Shown here: positions 23,431 to 34,345 of the stretch, one piece after another | How positions within the stretch are numbered: the stretch's first letter is position 1 | Layout of the letters: each line of letters starts with the position of its first letter | Assembly: GCA_019914945.1 (NCBI GenBank) | Contig: CM034101.1 | Coordinates: forward strand, 10,179,188-10,243,187 | Direction: 5' to 3' | Source of the DNA: Typha latifolia | Taxonomy: Eukaryota; Streptophyta; Magnoliopsida; Poales; Typhaceae | Length of the DNA stretch: 64,000 nt | Position numbers and translations under genes: made by a program | Notes under the pieces: model-generated | Databases searched by the model: none | What the model was told of the DNA's origin: nothing | What the model saw: the letters and a program-made list of their open reading frames with translations, nothing else

Positions 23431-25659
23431 TGTTATGAACCAGATCTGGAACAATCCATTCATAAGAAAATTATGAAAATTTAGGTAGAGTAGCCTTGTG
23501 AGTTAGGGTTCTAATGGATCTAGTTTCAGAGAGTGCGGAACGATAATTTTCGACATTGTGGCAGTCGTTAGAGGGTGATAGACGGCCAAGGATGGTGGTG
23601 GACTGCCGTGTAGTAAGGTGGCTGCTGGAGGTAGGAGGTGGCTAGAGTTTGGAGGGTCGGAATGTTTCTTCGGCTATGATCTACTCCTATAATGATAAAG
23701 ATAATTTAACGGCTAATGTAAAAAGATAAGGACGAAAATAATAATTGGCTAAACATAGATTTCTCTCAATGATCAATGACAATTATCAACACATGTCCAC
23801 CACTATTTATAGGAGTGAAATTCCTAGCGAATCGGATCCACATACGGATTATCCGATTTATTTGAAATTTAAAATAGAAAGATAAAGCTAAGTAACTAAT
23901 TTGACTCGACTCAGCTTGACTCGACTTAAGCCATGTGATCGGATCGTAACAATCTACCACGCTTCCGACACCTTGTCCTTAAGGTGATACTCTCTCATGT
24001 CCTTGTACTCATACAATTTGTCATGCCAATTGGTGGATTCGGGTTCGTCTTCCTCGAGTCCGCCTAGGAACATGACGTGGGTTGGCTAGCGCTTGTATTT
24101 ATGATCGACGGTAAATCGGTCATCAGAGTAAAAACATAAGCCTTTTCTTCAGTGCTCTTCCAAGTCATTGGGTATAAAGCAGTGCATAATCATCTATCAA
24201 TTAGGCTGACTTTCTTCTCTCCTCCTTGCGGATTTGATTCAGCTGATCCAACTTGGACTCCATTTTCAAAATAACTAAGGAGAAGGCTTCGTCAGAAGTA
24301 GTGGGCCTCAAAGCCTTGACCTCAGCCTAAATGTCAGGCGTAAGCCGGCTAATAAAGGTACTCTTTAGGGCTGAGTCAGACCAGTTAGTGACTCGATTGC
24401 ATATCCACTCGAACTCCTCTCAGTAAGCTCAAATTGTTGTTTATTGAGTCAGCTTAGTCAACATAGCCTGAAAGTTCTCGTACTGTTTCGGACTGAACCG
24501 AGCACAAATCGCATCCGCAAAGTCCTGCCAAGACTCGAATGGTCGAGTTTGCTCAGCCGACTGGTACCACCTAATCGCCACACCCACCAAGTAGAATGAG
24601 GCTAGCTGGACCTTTTGGTGGTCGGGCATGCCATGGTATGTGAAAATTTTAGAAATTTTAATGGGTCTCTTCTAGAAAATTTTAGAAAATCAAGCTTGAC
24701 GGTCTGAGCTTGGATCCCAAATTGTGGTCTATCATCACGGGCGAAGTGATCTTGGGGTCAAGGCTAGTCTTGTGGGTCATAGGTCCACTGGTTCGGCTCA
24801 TGTCACACTCGATCTACACGCGAGATCGACTCAATCTGATGATGTGGGCCCACCGGTTCATTCCACCATTCTTCCTCGGGCTCATACTCGTGCTCAGGGT
24901 CTTCTTCATAGGTTCCAAATTGGTTCGCACGAGGTAGTCGAGCCGGTTCCCAAATATTTGGCCTGCCTTGAAAATCGTGCGATTCATCTCCTTCATTCCA
25001 ATAACCTAACCCTAAGGCTGAATTTGGAATTCCACCCAGGGGCACCGCCATAGAGTGCATAGGGCGGCGGCAGCTTTGATACCAATATTATGAACCAGAT
25101 CTGGAATGATCCATTTGTAAGAAAATTATGGAAATTTAAGTGGAGGTAACCTCGTGAGCTAGGGTTCTAATGGCTTTCATTTAACCTAAATCATATATTG
25201 GAATGAAAAGATAAAAATAAAATAGTAAAGTTAGGTCAAAGAGGGCAAAACGGTAATTTTAGAGGATGGTGGCGGTCGTCGGAGGGTGGTGGCGGCCAAG
25301 GGTAGTGGTGGACGGCCGTGTAGTAGGGTGGCTACTGGAGGTAGGAGGTGGCTATGGTTTGGAGGGTTGGGATGTTTCTACAGCTATGATCTACTCCTAT
25401 AAAGATAAAGATAATTTAACGGCTAATGTAAAAAAATAAGGACGAAAATAATAATTGGCTAAACATAGATTTCACTCAATGATCAATGATAATTATTAAA
25501 TGTCCACCCCTATTTATAGGAGTGAAAATCCCTAGCGGATTGAATCCACATGCGAATTATCCAATTTATTTAAAATTCAAAACATAAAGATAAAGCTAAG
25601 TAACTAATTTAACTCGACTCAACTTAACTCGATTTAACCCATGTGGTCAGATCATAACA
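23431..25659 (-). mobile_element. Nested family B element with both LTRs (2.2 kb)
   Basis: LTRs at 23,431-23,951 (3' LTR on the minus strand) and 25,086-25,659 (5' LTR). The primer site, plus strand GCTTTGATACCA at 25,073-25,084, is the complement of TGGTATCAAAGC, one base from the initiator-Met consensus. The flanks CTAGG (23,426-23,430) and CTGGG (25,660-25,664) are a 5-bp duplication with one transition. The related sequence near 27,165-27,185 shows the empty site. The inside (1.1 kb) holds only gag remnants, so the element is non-autonomous. Confidence 0.85.
24441..25060 (-). pseudogene. gag remnant of the nested family B element
   Basis: Minus-strand frames 24,803-25,060 (upstream, acidic, with G-Y-W-N-E-G-D-E and E-Y-E-P-E-E-E-W-W) and 24,441-24,629. 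The second is a clear retrotransposon gag capsid piece (PF03732-like): V-Q-L-A-S-F-Y-L, R-W-Y, W-x-D-F, R-F-S-P. Frameshifts and stops separate the pieces, and no pol gene follows. The parallel sequence at 19,880-21,280 is more decayed. Confidence 0.7.
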
Positions 25660-25680
25660 CTGGGGGCTGCTCTTGTGTTG

Positions 25681-26026
25681 CTACAGTGGAGGGCCCAATT
25701 TGCAAGGATGGACGATGCTCCACCTCAACCGGAGGAGGGATGGTTGCCGCGATTTGGATGGTCTCCACGGTTTCACCATTTTAAATCTTAAAGGTGGAGG
25801 TGGTGCACGTTCCGCAGTGGCCGACAACGCATGTGGTGCAGGGTGGCCGTAACGAGCTAGGATAGTTGCCGTCAAGGCTTGGAGAGCCTTCTCGATCCTC
25901 TCAGAGCTTTCCGTGGCTCTCTTCTCTATGGACTCTGCCAATGCCTTCGCCCATGCTGGTGGCTCATCACTAGCAGTTGCTGGTGGTGCCGAGGAAACCT
26001 CCATAGGGATGGAAATGAGTTATTTG
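25681..26026 (-). pseudogene. Short gag-like ORF of the left family B unit
   Basis: A minus-strand frame (open 25,681-26,004) beginning P-M-E-V-S-S, with D-E-P-P-A-W-A-K-A-L and a helical A-T-E-S-S-E-R-I-E-K-A-L-Q-A-L segment. Parallel copies lie at 11,460-11,715 (plus strand), in the right unit at about 27,952-28,060 (minus) and 32,285-32,400 (minus). The frame ran on toward 23,117-23,392 before the nested element split it. Function beyond a gag-derived protein is unknown. Confidence 0.55.
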
Positions 26027-26108
26027 TCCTTCATGGCCACGATCTCTCCTGGGTTAGATTTGGATCATGTGTTCACCATAGTTTGAGGAATATTGACTCT
26101 AATAACAA

Positions 26109-26857
26109 TGTTACGAATTAGATCTAGAATGATCTGGATGTAAGAATATTATGAAAATTTAGATGGTGGTAGCCTCGTGAGTTAAGGTTCTAATAGCTCT
26201 AGTTTTACCTAAATCGGAGGTCAAGATGAAAAGTTAAAAGTAAAAAAGTAAAGATAGGTTAGAATAGGGTAAAATGATAAATATCCGACGTTGCAGCAGT
26301 TGTCGGAGGGTGAAGGATGGCCAAGGGTGGTGGTGGACAGCCGTAGGGTAGGGTGACTGCTAGAGGAAGGTGGTGGCTAGGGTTTGGAAGCTTTGGATGT
26401 TCTACGACTATGATCTACTCCTAGAAAGGTAAAGACGAACTAATGGCTATGATAAAACTGTAAACATGGTAATAAGAAAATAACTAACTCAATTAATTCT
26501 CAATGCTTGGATTCTTGGATTCTTAGATGCTTAACAAGAAACCCAACCCCTCTATATATAGAGGTAGGTTATAACGAGTCTCACTAGAATTAGCCCTAAA
26601 GGCCGACACGACTCGAATTAGGATTTTTGCCTTAAAGGCTTATATGACTTAATTGGACTTGCCTTAAAGGCTTACTTGACTTAACTAGACTTGTCTTAAG
26701 GCTGTTGTGACTTATTTCGACATGCCTTAATAGCTCACATGACTAAACTAGACTTGCCTAAAAGGCTTACATCATGAAATAATTAAAAGATAAATAGACT
26801 CGATCAATCGAGCCCAATATCCCCATGAATTGATCCGATCAAAGCTGGATCGCATTA
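26109..26857 (-). repeat. Family B LTR B (shared middle LTR)
   Basis: A 749-bp LTR from TGTTACGAATT to GATCGCATTA. It has a TATA-containing CTCTATATATAGAGG at 26,551-26,565 and the AAAGGCTTA ladder (26,630-26,770). To its left is a primer-site-like stretch and gag start; to its right is the ATCCACCACATTTCCGA pre-LTR sequence. That double role shows the tandem arrangement. Confidence 0.75.
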
Positions 26858-27343
26858 ATCCACCACATTTCCGACCACCTTGTATTCAAGGTGTCCTTTG
26901 TGGTTTCCATACCTTCCGATGCTCTCGAATTGCATGTCCTTGATCTTCATGTAGATCTCGTCTGCAACGTAGAGGAGGGGCCCATGGTGAATTCTACTCT
27001 AGGGCCCAATTGTTCGAGCTATAGTCTGTTCTAGTCGCAATTGGCTTAGACCAAATCTAGCCATGGGTGGTTCTAGCCTAGGTCTTAGTGCATACAGGAT
27101 CGCCATTAGTGGAAAGCAAGAGTTTTTGGACCTAGCTTCAACCGCGGGTGGGGAAGACAGCGTCGCGATCGTTGTTGGGGTCTGCTCTTGTGTTGCTATG
27201 GTGGAGGGCTCAATCTGCAAGGATGGCGGGTGCTCCACCTCAACCGGAGGAGGGATAGTTGCCGCGGTTTGGATAGTCTCCATGATTCACCATTATTAGT
27301 GCTTGAAGGTGGAGGTGGCGCATGTTCCGTGGTGGCCAGCGAC

Positions 27344-27943
27344 TAGGGGTGAAAATGGGTCGAATTAACTCCAATCTAACTCGCTATCCGACCTGATTTA
27401 AATCGGATTCGGATAGAAAATATCTATCCGATTTGAATACGACTTCGGATACGGATAGAGTTTTAAAAAAAAAATTTGGATACGGATTCGAATACAGGTC
27501 AGATATATTTTTCAGATTCAGATACGGATATCGAATATTCATTTAACCGCATATTTTTTTGAATGATTTACAGTTTTAAGTTTGTTTATTTAAATAATAA
27601 ATATTAATATTATTACTAATAATACATTATATATTATTTATAGAGATTAATTTCTCTAATTTTATATATTTGACATACAAAAAATTTATTTGTTGTAAAA
27701 CTCTTAATATTTTTATGTTAATTATATCTAAATAAAATATTATAATTCTTTTAAATTTAATCAATATTTGTTTAAGATCTGATCCTCTATCCAAAAATTA
27801 TCTATATCCGTTTATTTAGGATATGATTTTAAATTTTGCTATCCGTCCAATATCCGTATCTAAATCCGTATTCGGACTAAAAATATGGATCTGAATATGG
27901 GTTGAGCACTATCCGATCCATATCTGATCTGTTTTCACCCCTA
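27344..27943. mobile_element. hAT-type MITE (600 bp)
   Basis: Terminal inverted repeats TAGGGGTGAAAA at the left and TTTTCACCCCTA at the right. The 8-bp flanks CCAGCGAC (27,336-27,343) and TTGGTGGC (27,944-27,951) differ only by transitions, as expected of one old 8-bp duplication decayed at cytosines. The inside is AT-rich with many copies of the short words ATCCG and CGGAT in the terminal 150 bp, typical of hAT subterminal repeats. No coding frame. Confidence 0.85.
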
Positions 27944-28065
27944 TTGGTGGCGTAGGTGGTGAGGGGTGGCCATAACGAGCTAGGATAGTTGCCATCAAGG
28001 CTTGGAGAGCCTTCTCGATCCTCTCGGACCTCTCCATGGATCTCTTCTCCATGGACTCTGCCAAT

Positions 28066-28889
28066 TGATACGATCTTTGCTTTGAAACCAGCTCGATACC
28101 TTTCCATGGATCTATTCCGATTTTCAGATCTAAACAAGATCTGACATGGAATCTTAGAATTAGATCTCTAAAGATTCAGCCGTCAGATTGACGTTAGATA
28201 TGTTGTAGCCCCAAAAAATATCTTTCCAACAAATCAAGTTTCGGGCGAATCGAATATCGGGATCTCGAGATATCGTCAAATAACTGGACAAACATCGGGA
28301 AGTCTGTCTTAGGACCCGTGGATGGAGACACGAAATCCTAGATGATGGTAGAGGTTGGTGGACCAGTGTTAATGGGGTGGCACCAGTGAATAAGTGGTGG
28401 TGGAAGGGTTATGGCAAAGTGATGGATAGATCGAAAGGAGGACGAGTGGGCCTCCCTAAGGGACTAGGGTGATTGGATGGAAGAGGGAGGCTACAAGTGG
28501 TGACGCCGGGGAACAAGAGAATGAGAGGGAAGAAGACGAAGGAGACAAAGCCAAACTTCAATTCATTCAATAATGATTCCATAGTTGCCATCAACACCTT
28601 TAGAGGCTAACGAAACAATTCAAAAATGACAATTATTAACCCTAAAATAGTAGATTTTCGACGATCGCGTTCGAACACGTCCGATCGCATTTGAACGCAT
28701 ATTTTGCATTCTCTGTATTTGCGACCCTGATGTAGGCGTTCACAAGCGCATTCAAACGCACTCCATTCGTGTTCGATCACAGCGTTCGAACGCGCTACAT
28801 CGCGTTTGAGCGCATATTTCGCGTTCTCTATTTTTGCGAACCTGATGCAGGCGTTCACAAGCACATTCGGTGAAGTCCAAATCATATTA
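28066..28889 (-). repeat. Family D LTR, left copy (3' LTR)
   Basis: 824 bp. On the minus strand it starts with a block of TTCGAA-type motifs (28,660-28,870) including GCGTTCACAAGCGCATTC, followed by a CTCTAAAGG stretch near 28,600 where a TATA box is expected, and ends TATCA. It is shorter than the right copy by about 180 bp. The sequence GGAAGCGTGGTGGAT (minus) precedes it and may be the polypurine tract. Confidence 0.8.
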
Positions 28890-29599
28890 ATCCACCACGC
28901 TTCCATACACCTTGTCGTCAAGGTGACTCGAGGCAAACTTGCTGTGTTCGGTGGGTCATCCTCAGTCGAGCTTGGATACTTGTACTCCTACTGGCCAAAG
29001 GTGGAATTCAGGTCTACATACATTGAGTCCACTTGGTCTCGGGTGGTCAAACCAATTGACTCAATGTCAGTTCAGTAATAGAAATCCGGTGCATCCGATT
29101 GTGCTCAGGAGGTCGAGTTAGATGTTGTTGGTGGATCCAGATTAGGTCCTCCTAGTGACTCGAGTTAGGTTCAACCAGCCGAACTGACTGTTGGTTGTGC
29201 TCATAATCGTTCTGCTTACTCTATGGATTAGGATCCAAGTCAAATGTATCCTGGTATAAGCAAACTCGACTTAATTCAAGTAGAGGGTTTTTGATCATGT
29301 CCCTTATTTGACTTAACTGAGTCCCCAAGTCCAGAGATGACTCACACTTGACTTGACCCCTTTGGCTCTTAGGTCCAACCTAGCTTATGTCTAGCAACTA
29401 AACTTGGTCAAGCCTAACCATGTAGCCATCTTGAAATTCTAACCACTTAGGGTTCTCAAAAATGAAATGTGAAATCCCTAATATTTCTCCCATAATTCCA
29501 TCTCCATCAGTCGTTGCCATAGGAGTTGCCTTGGCACGTGGCAGCCTTGGCTGAGTAGTGACCACCTCTAGTAGTTGCTTTGGTAGGGTTCTCGATAGT

Positions 29600-30600
29600 G
29601 TGGCGGCAGTCGGCGGTGATAGAAGGTCGAAGTTGACCTAAAAAATGAAATCTTCATCTCCTTCTTCTCTTTCCTATCGCAGCCACGGCAAGGAGCCTTC
29701 AGCCTTCTGGAATATGAAAATAGCTGCCAGTGAGGTCCCTCTTAGGGTGGCGGCGGTTGACTACTTTGGAAGGCTGAGGTTGATAAAAACAAAATCTTCA
29801 TCTCCTTCTTCATTTAGTCGCAGCCATGGTAGGAACCTTTCGGTCGTCTAAGTGAGAAAAGTAGCAGCCAACGAGGACTTTACGAGGCTGTCAGCGGCCG
29901 GAGCTGCTGTGGGTGGAAGATTGCAGCCTTCTCCTTCGAGTTGTAGCTCGGCGGGGAGTTGCAACGTCATCGCCGGTGACGATGCTGTCGCGGTCGACTG
30001 TCGATTGACTGAGGAGAATGGTGGAAGGTTGCTGAAGGCCATACGTGATTTCTTCCTAGTCGCCATGGTTGCAAAGGGGGGTGGTGTAAGGCGGCCCAAG
30101 TGTCGGAACTCACGGTTCCGAATCATCTCCCTCACCACTGAGAGGATTCCTGATGAGGGATATCCAGCAGCCATGCGTGATATTCCTCCATTCAATAGTA
30201 GTTCATACGATTGTCGACTCGTTGAAAGAACCTTTCCAATCATCGAGCTCACCAGAGGAAACTACTACCTTGAAGCTAGACTCTTCGTCGTTTCTGCAGG
30301 GATCAAGAAAGGTGAGCTAGCCTTTCGCAGTTTGTTGGCGAGGTCTCCGGTGCATGAGAAGATGTGGAGGTTCCGGGGGCTACTATAATGGTTGAGGATC
30401 CCATTGTAGCCGGTGGCAGTTCGTTGCGACTGACCATGGGTCAGGGTGTAGAAGCTTGATCTTGCTGGTTACCAAACTCTCATCTATTTTTGTGGGGAAC
30501 GGGGAGACCGTGGAGGATGTTGGGTATGTTGTGGAGGGCTCCCCATGCTGCCTTGCGATTGCCATGCTTGTTAAAGAAGGTTTCGACCACACCACTATAG
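29600..30600. other. GC-richer internal region of the family D element
   Basis: Unlike the AT-rich surroundings, this stretch is open on both strands (plus 29,852-30,388, 178 codons; minus 29,848-30,252, 134 codons). It has an imperfect internal duplication: a phrase with AAATCTTCATCTCCTTCTTC and CGCAGCCA.GG is at 29,648-29,690 and again near 29,795-29,830. I do not recognise either protein. It could be a captured host gene piece or a decayed gag/pol segment; the strand of any real frame is undecided. Confidence 0.35.
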
Positions 30601-30797
30601 CATCGGTTGATTTCTAACTAAAGTCACAACTTGTGACCTTGTTTGACGTTAGCATCTATCTATATGCTGAAGGGTCATATTCGTATGCCGATTCGTCCCC
30701 GCAATGCCTCCTTTAGGGTGGTGTTTCGGGGATTGAACACAACTCGTCCCGCCTTGTCGGTATATGCATACGCGATGGTGGCCTAGCTATAAGGCAC

Positions 30798-31163
30798 CTA
30801 CGTCCAGGGAGACCACCATGACATTCGCATAGAGATTTTGGGCTCCTCCCATTGTAGATTCATGGTGTTCAAGAAGAAGAGGTATTCCATCTGATCGTCA
30901 ATCAAAGCCTTCCAAGGCTTTAGCAAGTCCGGATCGATCAATTCATATCTCGGGCTTTTTGGATAAGTCGACATCCTTGACCTTGGTGCATTCCCTATCA
31001 CCATAGCTTCTCTTGTCGCCCGTACTTCCCGCATCATCTCCATCATCATCTGGTTATTGATGGCAATTTGCTCGGAAAGAGACCAAATCATGTCTTGAAC
31101 ACTAGGCTCTTTGGTATTTAGATTTGGTCGGGCGGTTCCGTAGGTGGAAGTTCCCACAGTCAT
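30798..31163 (-). pseudogene. Family D gag-like ORF
   Basis: An open minus-strand frame of 121 codons beginning 110 bp inside the primer site, the position of gag. It has a helical D-M-I-W-S-L-S-E-Q-I-A-I-N-N-Q-M-M-M-E-M-M segment and then P-R-Y-E-L. No CCHC knuckle or capsid motif is seen and the downstream frame closes soon. I assign it to gag by position only. Confidence 0.4.
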
Positions 31164-31276
31164 CTCCCCCTCCTCTATTGGGGAGATCTCTTACTCCTCG
31201 TTTCGCCGTGCAGCCATAGCTCTTGTGGTTGTCATCGGAAACGCGTGTCCGAGAAACGGTGGCTTTGATACTAAAT

Positions 31277-32279
31277 TTATACGATCTCTGCTCTAATACC
31301 AGCTTGATACGATCTCCCCTTTTTGGCCAAGGTTCGATCTATTCTGATTTTCAGATGTAGACACGATCTGACACAGAACCTTGGAAATAGATCTCGAAAG
31401 ATTCAGCCGTCGGATCAATGTGAAATTTAGCTATGTTGTAGCTCAGAAAAGAACTTTCCAACAAATCAAGTTTCAGGCGAATCAGATTTCAGGATCTTGA
31501 GATATCGTCCAATTAGTGGACAATCATCGAGAAGTCTATCTTGGGACCCGTGGATGGAGATACGAAATCCTAGATGATGGTGGAGGTTGCTGGATCGGCG
31601 TTAATGGGGTGGCACTGGTGAATATGTGGTGGTGGAAGGGTTATGGGTGATGGAAGGGTTAGGGCAAAGTGATGGATAGATTGGAAGAAGGGGGAGGAGT
31701 GGGCCTCCCCTAAGGGACTAGGGTGATTGGCCGGTCGAGGGAGGCTAGAAGCGGCGACACCGGGAAACAAGAGAACGGGAGAGAAGAAGGTGAAGGAGAC
31801 CAGGCCAAAACTCAATTCATTCAATAATGATTCCATGGTTGCCATCTACACCTTTAGTGGCTAACCAAATAATTCAAAAATAACAATTATTAACCCTAAA
31901 ATAGTAGATTTTTGCCTATCGCAATCGAACGCGCCTGATCGCGTTCGAACGCACCAGATCGCGTTCGAACACACATTTTGCATTCTCTATATTTGTGAAC
32001 GTGATGCAGGCGCTCACAAGCGCATTCGAACGCACTCCATTCCTGTTTGAATGCGCCCGATCGCATTCAAACGAACATTTTGCGTTATCTGTTTTTGCAA
32101 ACCTGATGCAGGCGTTCACAATCACGTTCGAACGCACTCCATTCATGTTCGAACAAATTCCATTCGCGTTCGAATGCGACATACAGAAAACTTATTTTTC
32201 TACACTAAAACAAGAATAAAAGAGACCCCTAAAGTGTATCCATGCTCGAGACGTCTTTGGTGAAGTCTGAATCGTATCA
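31277..32279 (-). repeat. Family D LTR, right copy (5' LTR)
   Basis: 1,003 bp. TTCGAA-type motifs lie at 31,920-32,180 with two GCGTTCACAA-like phrases. The remainder matches the left copy closely (AATGGGGTGGCAC, CCTCCC.TAAGGGACTAGGGTGATTGG and the 28,065-28,330 region against 31,300-31,560). Confidence 0.8.
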
Positions 32280-32450
32280 CCAATGCCTCCGCCCACACTG
32301 GTGGCTCATCGCCGGCAGTTGCTGGTGTTGCCAAGGAAACTTCCACTGGGATGGAGATAAGTTCTTGGTCCTCCATGGTCGCGATCTTCCTTGGGTTAGC
32401 TTTGGATCACGTGTTCACTATTGACCGAGGAATGTTGGCTTTGATGTCAA

Positions 32451-33215
32451 TTTTACGAACCAGATTTGGAATGATCCAAAAGTAAGAAAATTATGAAATT
32501 TAGGTGTGGTAGGTTCTTGGGTTAGGATTCTAATAGCTTTAGTTTCACCTAAATCGGAGAGCAGAACAAAAGGTTAAAAATAAAAGAGTGGAGATAGGTC
32601 AGAATAGGGTAGAATGGTAAATATTCAATGTTGCGGCAGTCTTCAGAGGGTGACGGATGGCCAAGGGTGGTGGTGGACGGTCGTAGGGTAGGATGGCTGC
32701 TAGAGGAACGTGGTGGCTGGGGTTTGGATGCTTTGGAGGTTCTACGACTATAATCTACTCCTATAAAGATAAAGACAATCCAACAACTACAATAAAATGG
32801 TAAATACGGTAATAAGAAAATAACTAAACTCAATTAATTCTCAATACTTGGATTCTTAACAAAGAATCCCAACTCCTATATATATAAGTCAGTTATAACG
32901 AGTCCCACTAGGATTAGCCTTAAAGGCTGACATGACTTGAATTAGGACTTGCCTTAAAGGCTTACATAACTTAATTGGACTTGTCTTAAAGGTTTACTTT
33001 ACTTAACTAGACTTGTCTTAAGAGTTATCGTGACTTATCTAGACTTTCTTTAACTAGACTTGCCTTAAGGGCTGTCATGACTTATTTCAACTTGCCTTAA
33101 TGGCTCACATGACTAAACTAGATTTGCATAAAAGGCTTACATCATAAAATAATTAAAAGATAGATAAACTCAACTTGACTTGACTCGACTTAGCCCACGT
33201 TGTCGAATTGTAACA
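32451..33215 (-). repeat. Family B LTR C
   Basis: 765 bp from TTTTACGAACC (decayed TGTTACGAACC) to GAATTGTAACA. The plus-strand GCTTTGATGTCAA at 32,438-32,450 is a decayed primer site just inside. It is the 5' LTR of the right unit of the tandem array. The old copia element begins directly after it. Confidence 0.75.
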
Positions 33216-34345
33216 TTCTGCACAATATCTTATCGAATGTAGTATTGTTCTTCAATATACCATGCCAAATAAACCAAATCAAAATGGTGTAGTTGAGCAA
33301 CAAAATCGAACCTTGAAGGACATGGTAAGAAGCATGAGGAGTCAATCTTTTTTGCTAGAGTCATTATGAGGTGAGACAATAAAGACTGCACTTTACTTAC
33401 TAAATTGAATACCTAGTATTAGGCATTTGCATGTTTGGGGATGTCTAGTTGAGGCTAGGCCTTATAAGCTGAATGAAAGAAAATTGGACTCAAGAATTGT
33501 TAGCTGTTATTTTGTAGGTTATTCTGAAAGATCGAGATGTTTCAAGTGTATGACCCCTCAAACAAGTTTTTTTTCAAAATGAACAATGCCAATTTTATTG
33601 AGGATAGTGGGAGTACTAAAGTAAGGAATATAATATTTAAGGAAAGTTGATATTTTCCTATTATAGATTCCTATAGAAGGTGATCACCCATCATTGTAGT
33701 AAATATGGAGAATGTAGTAAACTTAGACACTCTTGTGCTACCTTCAACCCAGTTGGAAGAAACATTCACTCAGGTTGAAGAATCAACTTCAGTGATAGCG
33801 GAAGCATCTCAATCACCTCAAATAGTAGTGCCTTTATGGAGATCTACTAGATAAAGATTTCTAATGATGATGTTATCTATCTCCAAGAGCATGAGTTTGA
33901 TATAGGATTAGAAGATGATCATACATCTTTCAATCAAGCAAAACTATGTGATAACTTTGAAAAGTGGATTGAAGTCATAAATAAAGAGATAAAATCTATG
34001 GAAGACAATGACATTTGGGACCTTGTAGAATTGCGTAAAGGTACGAAATTACAAATGAGTTTTTAAAACCAAACAGTATTAAAAAGATAATGTCAAAAGG
34101 TATAAAGCATGTCTTATTGCCAAATGCTTCACTCGGAAGGAAGGCATTGATTATAAAGAGACTTTCTCACCGGTTTTAACAAAATTCCTTTAGAGTAATC
34201 GTGGCACTTTTGGCTCATTATGACCTGGAGCTACACCAAATGGATGTAAAGATTGCATTTCTCAATAGGGAAATTGATGAGATAATTACATAGTGCAACT
34301 AGACAACTTTGAATCTAAGAATTCAAAGCACTTCGTATGTAAACT
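33216..34345 (+). pseudogene. Old copia element, integrase and RT part (left of element 2)
   Basis: A heavily broken plus-strand pol gene. Readable pieces include the integrase end with N-G-V-V-E-Q-Q-N-R-T (33,280-33,315, which holds the conserved Glu), the integrase-RT linker, and the RT start (W-I-E-V-I-N-K-E-I, K-S-M-E-D-N-D-I-W-D-L near 33,965-34,020). It is cut at 34,345, within RT, by Sirevirus-like element 2, and resumes at 44,424. Its left end and 5' LTR are absent. Confidence 0.75.

Larger units (their letters stand above)
28066..32279 (-). mobile_element. Family D LTR element (4.2 kb), non-autonomous
   Basis: Flanked by the exact 5-bp duplication CCAAT (28,061-28,065 and 32,280-32,284). 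On the minus strand: 5' LTR 32,279-31,277, primer site (plus strand GGCTTTGATACTA, 31,261-31,273), inside, then 3' LTR 28,889-28,066. LTR ends are TGATACGATC and CGTATCA. No reverse transcriptase, integrase or protease is recognisable. The inside has a gag-like frame (30,798-31,163) and a GC-richer stretch (29,600-30,600) of unknown origin. Confidence 0.85.
22465..33215 (-). mobile_element. Tandem family B array: LTR-internal-LTR-internal-LTR
   Basis: Three minus-strand LTRs (A 22,465-23,034, truncated; B 26,109-26,857; C 32,451-33,215) separate two internal regions. Each internal region has, at its right end, a primer site and a gag start and, at its left end, the ATCCACCACGCTTCCGA stretch that precedes the 3' LTR. 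LTR B therefore serves as 5' LTR of the left unit and 3' LTR of the right one. Without nested insertions each internal region is about 0.8 kb, so these are short, non-autonomous elements. Nested in the left unit: 23,431-25,659; in the right unit: a hAT MITE and a family D element. Confidence 0.75.

Noticed and set aside
29848..30252. Minus-strand 134-codon ORF as a pol gene
   Set aside because: No protease, RT or integrase motif; kept only as part of an unassigned region.
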